A stretch of 7,998 bases of DNA, taken from the NCBI GenBank assembly GCA_003500765.1, contig DNQL01000061.1, positions 1 to 7,998 on the forward strand, written 5' to 3'. The notes beneath the pieces were generated by a model. The model worked only from the letters and a program-made list of their open reading frames with translations, did no database searches and had not been told where the DNA came from. Numbering within the stretch: position 1 is the stretch's first letter; every line of letters begins with the position of its first letter. This document shows, one piece after another, positions 1 to 6,066 of this stretch. A program made the translations under genes and the position numbers. Source of the DNA: Elusimicrobiota bacterium (GTDB lineage: Bacteria > Elusimicrobiota > Elusimicrobia > Elusimicrobiales > UBA9959).

Positions 1-106
1 GGCAATCCGGGCAGGACCCCGCGTGGGCGCGCGCGGCGGCCTCTTCGGCCGGCGGCAGCTCGCCGTAATGCATCAAAAGAGTTTTTCCTTCTTTTTCGCA
101 GCTCAT
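1..106 (-). CDS. Anti-sigma factor with zinc-finger (zf-HC2 / ZAS type), N-terminal fragment
   Basis: Only the first 35 codons are inside the window; the gene runs off the left edge. The ATG (104-106) overlaps the TGA of the sigma factor gene by 4 bases (ATGA), the usual translational coupling of an ECF sigma factor with its regulator. The fragment contains the segment YGELPPAEEAAARAH followed by AGSCPDC, giving His28-x3-Cys32-x2-Cys35. This is the hallmark zinc-binding motif of ZAS/zf-HC2 anti-sigma factors. Proteins of this family bind the cognate sigma factor and hold it inactive, often from the inner membrane. Whether this one has a membrane segment cannot be seen. The motif plus its place directly after an ECF sigma gene makes the call firm despite the short fragment. 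Confidence 0.82.
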   Translation of the reverse strand, partial: MSCEKEGKTLLMHYGELPPAEEAAARAHAGSCPDC

Positions 107-663
107 ATTTCCCCCGCCAGCTTATCCCTCAATTTGGCGGCCGCCCTGGAGGCGCGGGCCAGCACGGTCCCTATCGGCACGCCGAGGGCGTCGGCTATCT
201 CCCGGAAAGACATACCCGAATAGTGCCGGAGCAAAAACACTTCCCTCTGCTCGGGCGAAAGCTCCGCCAGGGCGCCGTCTATGGCCCGGCGGGATTCCGA
301 AGCCTCGTAGGACGCCTCGGGGCCCGGCTCCGCGGAACCCATCGTCTCCGAAAGGGGCCGGCCGTCCTCCGGCGCGGCGTCCAGGGATACGCTGTCCGGC
401 CGGCGCCGCCTCAGCGCGTCCATCGCGGTATTGTGGGCGACGGAGAAGAGCCAGGCGGAGAATTTGCTCTCCTCCCTGTAGGCGCCGACATTGCGCGCGA
501 CCTTTATCCAAGTGTCCTGGAACATATCTTCGGCTCCCGCGTCGTTCCCCGCCAGCCGGCGCAGGTAGGCGTAAAGCCTGTCCCTGTGCCGCTCTATCAG
601 CTCCCCCAGCGCGGCCTCGTCGCCGCCCCTGAAGGCCCGTACCAGTTCAGCGTCTTCCAGCAT
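103..663 (-). CDS. ECF-type RNA polymerase sigma factor (sigma-70 family, RpoE-like)
   Basis: The product is 186 residues from the chosen start, typical for ECF sigma factors, which carry only regions 2 and 4. Region 2 is seen in the first half (HRDRLYAYLRRLAGN, AEDMFQDTWIKVARN, FSAWLFSVAHNTAMDALRRR), including the -10 recognition helix. A Ser/Glu/Pro-rich linker follows. Region 4 lies near the C terminus (LSPEQREVFLLRHYSGMSFREIADALGVPIGTV), with the helix-turn-helix that reads the -35 element. I start at 663 because AGGAGG lies just upstream (668-673, 4-base spacer); the in-frame ATG at 681 has no such site. The gene directs RNA polymerase to a stress or envelope regulon that cannot be named from here. 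It is coupled by ATGA overlap to the anti-sigma gene and is divergent from the SpoIID-domain gene, which may be a regulon member, though no shared promoter motif is evident. Confidence 0.93.
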   Translation of the reverse strand: MLEDAELVRAFRGGDEAALGELIERHRDRLYAYLRRLAGNDAGAEDMFQDTWIKVARNVGAYREESKFSAWLFSVAHNTAMDALRRRRPDSVSLDAAPEDGRPLSETMGSAEPGPEASYEASESRRAIDGALAELSPEQREVFLLRHYSGMSFREIADALGVPIGTVLARASRAAAKLRDKLAGEI

Positions 664-758
664 CGGGCCTCCTCTCATCATGATAACGCGCGGGGGTCAT
701 GTTTTATTGCGTGGAGGGGAGGGCCTCTTTTTGCGGCTCCCCCCTAATTTCATAAGAT

Positions 759-764
759 ATTATA
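759..764 (-). promoter_or_regulatory. Candidate -10 box for the sigma factor gene
   Basis: The 109-base gap between the divergent sigma factor and SpoIID-domain genes holds a short AT-rich patch (about 745-772). Read on the minus strand it contains a perfect TATAAT at 764-759, roughly 95 bases before the sigma gene start. No convincing -35 box sits 16-18 bases upstream, so an activator-dependent or extended -10 promoter, or chance in AT-rich DNA, are all possible. No clear promoter was found for the plus-strand gene in the same gap. Confidence 0.3.
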
Positions 765-772
765 GGATTTAG

Positions 773-2845
773 ATGGCGATAAATATTGCGGCGATAGCCC
801 TTACACTTCTCCTGGCGGCCCGGCCGGCCTCCGCTTCGGCCGACGCCTACCGTCTCTACCTCGACGGCCGGCTGACCGACGCCGCCAGGGCCTACCAGGA
901 CGCCTTCCTCTCCGACCCCTCCTCCGTCAAGCCGCTCCTGGACGCGGCCATGGTCTTCAAGCAGCTGGGCAAGGGCCTGCGGGCCGCCGAAATGCTGGAG
1001 AAGGCCGCCCTCAAGGAACCCGGCGACCCCGACATACTCTGCGAGACCGGCTGGATGTATTTCCACGAAGCCTCCTACGAAAAGGCGGACTCTTTTTTCG
1101 AGAAGGCGCTCGCGGCAAAGCGCGATCACGCGCGCGCGGTGCTGGGCAGGGCCAGCGTGCTGGCGCACCTGGGCGACAGGGCGGGGACCATGCGCCTGCT
1201 GGCCCGCTACAAGGAGCTGCGGCCCGACTTCTCCGGCGTCGACTACATCATCGCCTGGAACTACGTCAATTTCCGCATGTACGGCGAAGCGGAGGAGAAA
1301 CTCGTCGAGGTGCTGCGGCAGGACCCGTCCTTCGTGGAAGCCAGGCTGCCTCTGGCCGGCATCTACGCCCGGCAGAAGAAGTTCGACGAGGCGTGGAACC
1401 AGTACTACCGGGTGCTGGACTGGGCGCCGGGACACCCCATAGCCGCGGAGAACATAAAGTTCCTGGAGGGGAAACTCACGAAGCAGCCCGAGGATATACG
1501 CCCTCCCTTCCGGATAACCAGCCCGACGCGGGTGGGATACGTGGACGCGGTGCAGGCGCTGGAAAAATCCGTCAGGCTGAAAGTGGGCGTCGGAACGGAC
1601 AATACCGGCAAGCAGGCCCGGAACAACATACTCAAACTGCGCTCCTTCGAAGGCTTCACGATAAAGGGCCGGACCAGCGGCAAGCTTTACGCCACGGTGC
1701 CGGCCGGCGAGTCCTGGACCGCCGTCTTCGAGCAGGACCGCGTGGTGGTTAAGAACGCCGCGGACACTGTCTACGGCCGCTTCCAGGGCCCCATAATGCT
1801 GGAATCCACCGACCCCAGGACAGGGTCGGTCATAATCGAGGCGGTCCGCTCGTCGAAAAACCCTTATTTCCGCTATTCCGACAGGCAGTACCGGGGGGCG
1901 CTGGAACTCTATCCGATGCCGGGCCGCGGCATAGGCGTGCGCAACCATATCGACATGGAGCTTTACCTGCTGGGCGTCGTGCCGGCCGAGGTCTCCTCGC
2001 AGTGGCCGTACGAATCGCTCAAGGCCCAGGCCGTTATAGCGCGCACCCAGGCGGTACTGCGCTCGCGCAGCGGCCCCCATAAAGCGGACGGGTATCACAT
2101 CTGCGACAGCCAGCACTGCCAGGTCTACCGCGGCGTGGGCCACGAGGCCAACTCCACCAACAAGGCGGTGCTCGAGACGGAATCGGAGATACTCACCTAC
2201 AAGGGGAAACCGGCCTGGACTTTCTACCACTCCAACTGCGGCGGCCACACGCAATCCTCCGGCGAGGTCACGGGCTGGGGGAAGCTGGACTACCTGAAGG
2301 GCCGACCCGACCTGCCGGAGGAGGGCGCGCCGGCCCCCCGCGGCCCGTGGGACTTCCATCTCTGGATGACCGGCGAGCCGCCCGCGAATTGCAATTACCC
2401 GGAAGCGGTGCGCTCTTCGGAATACCGCTGGCTGAGGATACTCAAGCACAAGGACATAGAATTCAGGGTCAACAAAAGCTACGGCGTCGGCTCGCTCAAG
2501 GAAATAATCCCGCTGCGCCGCGCCGCCTCGGGCAACGTCAACTCCATCCGGTTCGTGGGCTCGAAGAAGACCGTGGACGTGGACCGCGAGCACCTGATAC
2601 GCAATATCCTCGGCTTCGGCTCGCTCAAGAGCACGCTCTTCTCCCTGGAGACCAACAGGTTCCCCGACGGGAGGGTGCGCAACTACTGGATCTACGGCGG
2701 GGGCTGGGGGCACGGCATCGGACTGTGCCAGTCCGGGGCGGCCGGCATGGCGGGCAGGCACGGGAAACTTTACAGGGAAATACTGGACTTCTACTTCCCC
2801 GGCACCTCGATAAGCCGGCTCAAATACGTAAAGAAAAAGAATTAA
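773..2845 (+). CDS. Secreted TPR-repeat protein with C-terminal SpoIID/LytB peptidoglycan domain
   Basis: The 690-residue protein begins with a short hydrophobic signal sequence (about residues 1-23, ending near ARPASASA). Residues about 25-235 are helical, TPR-like repeats. A linker region leads to the SpoIID/LytB domain at about 375-685. Its hallmarks are the ELYLLGVVPAE segment followed by WPYESLKAQAVIARTQA (Glu406 aligns with the catalytic acid of SpoIID), the Cys/His motif CDSQHCQVYRG (Cys444, His448, Cys449), FYHSNCGG (484-491) and GGGWGHGIGLCQSGAAGMA (642-660). In SpoIID this domain is a lytic transglycosylase that cleaves glycan strands stripped of stem peptides; in LytB it enhances amidase. 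With no sporulation genes nearby, a general envelope or division role is more likely, with the TPRs as a protein-docking module. AGGA at 764-767 precedes the ATG. The gene ends at a bidirectional terminator. Confidence 0.92.
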   Translation: MAINIAAIALTLLLAARPASASADAYRLYLDGRLTDAARAYQDAFLSDPSSVKPLLDAAMVFKQLGKGLRAAEMLEKAALKEPGDPDILCETGWMYFHEASYEKADSFFEKALAAKRDHARAVLGRASVLAHLGDRAGTMRLLARYKELRPDFSGVDYIIAWNYVNFRMYGEAEEKLVEVLRQDPSFVEARLPLAGIYARQKKFDEAWNQYYRVLDWAPGHPIAAENIKFLEGKLTKQPEDIRPPFRITSPTRVGYVDAVQALEKSVRLKVGVGTDNTGKQARNNILKLRSFEGFTIKGRTSGKLYATVPAGESWTAVFEQDRVVVKNAADTVYGRFQGPIMLESTDPRTGSVIIEAVRSSKNPYFRYSDRQYRGALELYPMPGRGIGVRNHIDMELYLLGVVPAEVSSQWPYESLKAQAVIARTQAVLRSRSGPHKADGYHICDSQHCQVYRGVGHEANSTNKAVLETESEILTYKGKPAWTFYHSNCGGHTQSSGEVTGWGKLDYLKGRPDLPEEGAPAPRGPWDFHLWMTGEPPANCNYPEAVRSSEYRWLRILKHKDIEFRVNKSYGVGSLKEIIPLRRAASGNVNSIRFVGSKKTVDVDREHLIRNILGFGSLKSTLFSLETNRFPDGRVRNYWIYGGGWGHGIGLCQSGAAGMAGRHGKLYREILDFYFPGTSISRLKYVKKKN

Positions 2846-2874
2846 AAAAGGCCGCCGGGAGGCGGCCCTTTTTT
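2844..2874. terminator. Bidirectional intrinsic terminator between convergent genes
   Basis: A 7-bp perfect GC stem (GGCCGCC 2850-2856 / GGCGGCC 2861-2867) with a GGGA loop is flanked by six A on the left (2844-2849) and six T after one C on the right (2869-2874). It therefore has a U-tract in either direction. It lies between the stop of the SpoIID-domain gene (2845) and the stop of the convergent thrC-like gene (2888) and would end both transcripts. Confidence 0.93.
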
Positions 2875-2887
2875 ATCCCGCCCGCGC

Positions 2888-4129
2888 TCAGGCGGGCAGG
2901 TTAAGCCCGGCGACCAGCTTCTTCAGCTCGCCGAGGTCGGGCTTTATCAGGTGCGGCTTGCCGACCGACCTCATGGCCGCGCCGATATCCTTGAGGCCGC
3001 TGCCGGTCGCCAGCACCACGACGCTCTCGTTCTCCTTGATCATCCCCTGGGCGGCGGCTTTTTTAAGCCCCGCCCACCCGGCGGCGCCGGCGGGCTCGGC
3101 GAAGACGTTGGAGCCGCGGGCCAGCTCCGGGATGGCCGCGATTATCTCGTCGTCGGTGACCGACACGGCGAAGCCGCCGGAGTCCTTTATGGCGCTGACG
3201 GCGGCGAGGCCGTCTCTCGGCACGCAGACCGAGATGCTGTCGGCCAGGGTCTTGCCGCTCACCGCCTGTATCTCCGCGCCGGATTCGCAGGCGCGCTTGA
3301 TGGCGTCGCTGCCCTCGGCCTGCACGGCCACCAGCTGCGGCAGCTTCTCGATGATGTCGAGGTTCTGGAACTCGACGAAGCCCTTCCAGATGCCGCTGAT
3401 GATATTGCCGTCGCCGACGGGGACGACCACCTTGTCCGGGACTTCCCACTTCATCTGTTCGCAGATCTCGAAAGCGCAGGTCTTCTTGCCCTCGCGCGTG
3501 AAAGGGTTGTAGCCCGTGCTGCGGTTGTACCAGCCGTACTCGCGGCTGGCCTTGAGGCAAAGGTCGAAGGCGTCGTCGTAGTTGCCCTTGACCAGTATGA
3601 CCGTGGCGCCGAATACCAGCACCTGGGCTATCTTGGCCGGCGGCGCGCTCTCGGGCATGAAGATGACGGTGCTTATGTCCAGGCTGCCCGTCAGGCAGGC
3701 CAGGGAGGAGGCGGCGTTGCCGGTGGAGGCCGTCGTAATGACCTTTTCCTTCTGGTCCATCGCGCGTGCCACCACCACGGCGTTGGCCCGGTCCTTGAAC
3801 GAAGCGGAAGGATTGCGGCCCTCGTCCTTGACGTAGAGATTGGGGACGTTTATCGTCTGGCCCAGTTTCTCCGCCCTGTAGAGGGGCGTCCAGCCTATCT
3901 GAACCGGCGGGATATGCCTGAGGTTGGGCAGCGGCAGCAGCTCGGCGTAGCGCCAGATGCTGCGGTCCCAGTTCTCCTGCAGCACCTCGTAGTTGAGGCG
4001 CTTCTTGATGAGGTTGTAGTCGTATAGCACCTGCAGGTTGCCCCCGCAGGCGACGCAGTTGTACCTGGTCTCCGAAAGTTTATGGTCCTTGCCGCAGCGT
4101 ATGCACTGCAGGGTCTTTATCTTTTTCAT
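2888..4129 (-). CDS. thrC: Threonine synthase-type PLP enzyme (fold type II) with N-terminal zinc ribbon
   Basis: The 413-residue protein fits the long threonine synthase group. An N-terminal zinc ribbon is seen (Cys9, Cys12, Cys25, Cys28). The PLP lysine is Lys112 in NPSASFKDRA. STGN (135-138) forms the substrate carboxylate loop, VGDGN (238-242) is the glycine-rich cofactor region, EPAGA is at 345-349 and TGSGLKD at 375-381 is the segment that contacts the pyridine nitrogen. Threonine synthase converts O-phosphohomoserine to threonine and phosphate in the cytoplasm. It follows carbamate kinase after 65 bases and no homoserine-pathway gene (hom, thrB, lysC) is visible. In E. coli the ygeW cluster carries another fold-type-II PLP enzyme, YgeX (diaminopropionate ammonia-lyase), so a role other than threonine synthesis is possible. 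Family membership is certain; substrate is not. Confidence 0.9.
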   Translation of the reverse strand: MKKIKTLQCIRCGKDHKLSETRYNCVACGGNLQVLYDYNLIKKRLNYEVLQENWDRSIWRYAELLPLPNLRHIPPVQIGWTPLYRAEKLGQTINVPNLYVKDEGRNPSASFKDRANAVVVARAMDQKEKVITTASTGNAASSLACLTGSLDISTVIFMPESAPPAKIAQVLVFGATVILVKGNYDDAFDLCLKASREYGWYNRSTGYNPFTREGKKTCAFEICEQMKWEVPDKVVVPVGDGNIISGIWKGFVEFQNLDIIEKLPQLVAVQAEGSDAIKRACESGAEIQAVSGKTLADSISVCVPRDGLAAVSAIKDSGGFAVSVTDDEIIAAIPELARGSNVFAEPAGAAGWAGLKKAAAQGMIKENESVVVLATGSGLKDIGAAMRSVGKPHLIKPDLGELKKLVAGLNLPA

Positions 4130-4137
4130 AAGAAATC

Positions 4138-4176
4138 GGGGAAGCGGCGGACCGGTCCTCCTTATGACCGTTCCCC
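4138..4176 (-). promoter_or_regulatory. Folded leader around a distant Shine-Dalgarno sequence before the thrC-like gene
   Basis: Read on the minus strand, a near-perfect Shine-Dalgarno AAGGAGGA (4163-4156) lies 26 bases before the ATG (4129), far beyond normal spacing, and no start codon lies at the normal distance. The RNA can fold: GGGGAA (4176-4171) pairs with TTCCCC (4143-4138), and the adjoining CGGTC (4170-4166) pairs with GACCG (4157-4153). The SD core sits mostly in the 8-base loop and a 9-base bulge lies on the 3' side. The start codon comes 8 bases after the outer stem. This could place or mask the ribosome site, or be an RNA processing site. No T-run follows, so it is not a simple terminator. 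Confidence 0.45.
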
Positions 4177-4194
4177 GCGCGGCGCCGGCAAGTT

Positions 4195-5295
4195 TCAGCC
4201 CGGCAGTATCGTGGTGCCGGCTTCGCCTTTGAGCGTGGCCTCGAACAGTTCGGTCTTGGAGATATAGGCCACCGAACCGCCGTTCTTGATGAACTCAATC
4301 ACGGCCTTGATCTTGGGGCCCATCGAACCGGCCGGGAAAGGCGGCGGGACCTGGTTGTAGATGGCCTCCAGTTCCGAGGCTTTTATCACGCGCAGGGCCT
4401 TCTCGTCGGGCTTCTGGTAATTGAGCTTGGCGCCGTCCTCGCCGGTGAAGATGGTCAGGCTGACCTCGACCTCTTCGCCGCGGGCCTTCGCGCGCTTCAT
4501 CAGCATGCAGCCCAGCAGGGCGCTGGCCAGGTCCTTGTCTATGACGGCCTCCACGCCGGTGTACATCTTGAGCGGCTTGCCGCCCTTGTGCGGCCTGGAG
4601 AACTTCACGCCGTAATTGGTGGTGTAGACCTCTTTGCCGTCCTGTATCTCGACCGGCACCTCGCGCACCGGGATGCCGCCTCCGCCGACCGTTATCGGGA
4701 CTATGCCCTTGTCCAGCAGGGCCTCGATGGCGTCTATCTCCACTATGTCGACGGGAGCCGGGGAGGGGACGACCCGGCGCCAGATCTCGTTGCCCTTGTC
4801 GTCCTTCTTGTACATCTTCATGACCCAGCCTTCGGCCTGGCGCTGTTTCGCCTCTTCGGCGGAATAGGACTGGCCGACGTACTTGGAGGGGTTCTTGAAA
4901 TCCGGGTCGTCCTTGTTGACCACGACCTGCGTCACTACGCCGGCCAGGAGATTGTCGATGCCGCGTATATTGAGCTCGTTGTTGAGCTGGGCCATCATGA
5001 ACGACATGGCTCCCTGCGTGTCGGCCACGCAGACGTCCAGCGGCAGCGGGAACATCGCCGGGCGGCACATCTCGGCGCGCATGAGGATATTGCCCACCTG
5101 CGGGCCGTTGCCGTGGGTTATGACGTAGCGGTCTTCGGGGTGCTTCTCGAAGATGTCGGCCACCAGTTTGCCGGTCTCCGCCGTGCGCTGCCACTGCATG
5201 GCTATATCGGGATTTATGGTCCGGCCGTCCTTGTCCTTCATGCCGACCGGGGCGACCTCGTTGCCGCCAAAAGCGAATATCCTTATCTTTTTCAT
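4195..5295 (-). CDS. arcC: Carbamate kinase, long variant
   Basis: The 366-residue protein belongs to the amino acid kinase fold. Carbamate kinase hallmarks are present in order: FGGNEV (9-14, the phosphate-binding start), THGNGPQVGN (60-69), WRRVVPSPAP (172-181), VGGGGIPV (203-210), GVEAVIDKDLAS (247-258) and PAGSMGPK (321-328). The enzyme transfers phosphate reversibly between carbamoyl phosphate and ADP, giving ATP, ammonia and CO2 in the catabolic direction. Usual members are about 300-316 residues. Part of the extra length is a 36-residue stretch (211-246) between two blocks that are normally separated by a short loop. The start is well set: AAGGAG (5309-5304) with an 8-base spacer, and ATGA overlap with the upstream lipoprotein gene. 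No arginine deiminase is in view; the carbamoyltransferase partner is probably the divergent ygeW. Confidence 0.94.
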   Translation of the reverse strand: MKKIRIFAFGGNEVAPVGMKDKDGRTINPDIAMQWQRTAETGKLVADIFEKHPEDRYVITHGNGPQVGNILMRAEMCRPAMFPLPLDVCVADTQGAMSFMMAQLNNELNIRGIDNLLAGVVTQVVVNKDDPDFKNPSKYVGQSYSAEEAKQRQAEGWVMKMYKKDDKGNEIWRRVVPSPAPVDIVEIDAIEALLDKGIVPITVGGGGIPVREVPVEIQDGKEVYTTNYGVKFSRPHKGGKPLKMYTGVEAVIDKDLASALLGCMLMKRAKARGEEVEVSLTIFTGEDGAKLNYQKPDEKALRVIKASELEAIYNQVPPPFPAGSMGPKIKAVIEFIKNGGSVAYISKTELFEATLKGEAGTTILPG

Positions 5296-5963
5296 CTGGC
5301 CTTCTCCTTGATGTCCTTTAAAGCGGCCGACAGGCCCGTCCTGACGGCAAGCGTAAATTTTGGTAAATACTCCCCCCCTTTATCAAGTTCCCGCAGGAGG
5401 GAGAGGCTCACCTCCAGCTGGACGCCGCCGGCGGCCGCGCGGTTGGTTATGTTCTTAGGCGCCCGGCCCGGCAGGCGCCGGCAGGGGAACTGCGTCCTGA
5501 AACCCGCTTTTTCCAGCGCCTCCGACACCAGCCGGCCGGCCTCCGCGTTGGCGCCGCCCACACATACCCATTTGCCCTTCTCCGCCTGCCCGTGCAGCGA
5601 AACGGCGAGGCTGGAGCGGCCGGCCAGGTCCAGGGCCCGGGGATCGTCGAAATTGGCCGAGGTCAGGTGCAGCCGGCCGCTGCCCCGCCCCAGCCAGGCG
5701 TTGAAGATATAGAGGTTCCAGTCGGCGCCGGCCACACGGCGGGCCAGCCGCGAGGTGCCGCGCTCCAGGTCCCCGCCGTGCGGGGCGAGCACGGTGATCT
5801 CCGAGCCGCGGTCGTAGACCTCCACGGAATAGTCCCGCCCCTCCGTCAGAGGGGAGGTCAGGGCGGCGAAATCCGCGCTGGCGTCCGGCCCAAGCCGGTA
5901 TGGCGCGGGGGAGCAGCCGTAAAGGGAAAGGGCCAGGAGGGCCGCGGGAATAAAGTGGCGCAT
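5292..5963 (-). CDS. Lipoprotein of the poly-gamma-glutamate hydrolase family (PghP/YjqB, PF05908-like)
   Basis: The 223-residue protein starts with a lipoprotein signal peptide: a hydrophobic stretch (residues 4-14) and lipobox LYGC, so Cys17 would be lipidated. The mature part matches the family known from phage poly-gamma-glutamate hydrolases and B. subtilis YjqB, which are zinc enzymes related to carboxypeptidases. Visible hallmarks are VLAPHGGDLE (His62, Glu67), LHLTSANFDDP (His99), AVSLHGQ (His124), PKNITNR (169-175) and GVQLEVS (Glu184). The family splits gamma-linked glutamyl chains; the substrate of this anchored version is unknown. It is first in the minus-strand unit and overlaps arcC by ATGA. 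No good Shine-Dalgarno precedes the ATG, but the signal peptide supports this start. The -35 box of the divergent ygeW promoter begins only 4 bases upstream. Confidence 0.8.
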   Translation of the reverse strand: MRHFIPAALLALSLYGCSPAPYRLGPDASADFAALTSPLTEGRDYSVEVYDRGSEITVLAPHGGDLERGTSRLARRVAGADWNLYIFNAWLGRGSGRLHLTSANFDDPRALDLAGRSSLAVSLHGQAEKGKWVCVGGANAEAGRLVSEALEKAGFRTQFPCRRLPGRAPKNITNRAAAGGVQLEVSLSLLRELDKGGEYLPKFTLAVRTGLSAALKDIKEKAR

Positions 5964-5966
5964 ATC

Positions 5967-5996
5967 TTGACAATAAAACGATACAATATATTTAAT
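5967..5996 (+). promoter_or_regulatory. Sigma-70-type promoter for the ygeW-like gene
   Basis: A perfect -35 TTGACA (5967-5972) is followed after 18 bases by TTTAAT (5991-5996), one mismatch from the -10 consensus. TATATT at 5987-5992 is an alternative but at poor spacing (14). The patch is AT-rich amid GC-rich DNA. Transcription would start near 6003, leaving a leader of about 64 bases before the ygeW ATG. The same 103-base gap must also hold the promoter of the divergent lipoprotein-arcC unit, so the two transcripts are probably regulated together. I see no clear ArgR-type operator. Confidence 0.65.
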
Positions 5997-6002
5997 CCAT
6001 TA

Positions 6003-6024
6003 GGCACCCGGGCTGCCGGGCGCC
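6003..6024 (+). other. Imperfect hairpin at the start of the ygeW leader
   Basis: GGC (6003-6005) and CCCGG (6007-6011) can pair with CCGGG (6016-6020) and GCC (6022-6024), with one A-C mismatch and a 4-base loop. It would lie at the very 5' end of the transcript from the promoter just upstream. No T-run follows, so it is not a terminator; a 5' stabilising stem is plausible. The ribosome site AGAGGAGA (6053-6060), 6 bases before the ATG, is outside it and unmasked. Confidence 0.35.
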
Positions 6025-6066
6025 GACGATGATTTCCGTTGAGAGCCACAAAAGAGGAGAAAAAAA

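Noticed and set aside
716..742. Inverted repeat GGGGAG / CTCCCC in the sigma-SpoIID gap, considered as a terminator or operator
   Set aside because: Only 6 bp with a 15-base loop and no T-run after it in either direction; both flanking genes point away from it, so a terminator makes no sense. Chance in GC-rich DNA is likely.
704..2761. Open frame of 685 codons on the minus strand across the SpoIID-domain gene
   Set aside because: Its translation has no recognisable domain, is rich in Arg, Gly, Ala, Val and His as expected of antisense frames in GC-rich DNA, and lies wholly under a gene with clear SpoIID motifs.
2951..4027. Open frame of 358 codons on the plus strand antisense to the threonine-synthase-like gene
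   Set aside because: Low-complexity His/Asp/Gly/Val composition typical of an antisense shadow; the opposite strand has full PLP-enzyme motifs.
4149..4158. Perfect 10-base palindrome GGACCGGTCC, considered as a protein-binding operator
   Set aside because: It is short, single-copy in view and better explained as part of the foldable leader of the thrC-like gene.
4588..5712. Open frame of 374 codons on the plus strand across arcC and the lipoprotein gene
   Set aside because: It spans the junction of two well-supported minus-strand genes and shows no family motif or ribosome site.
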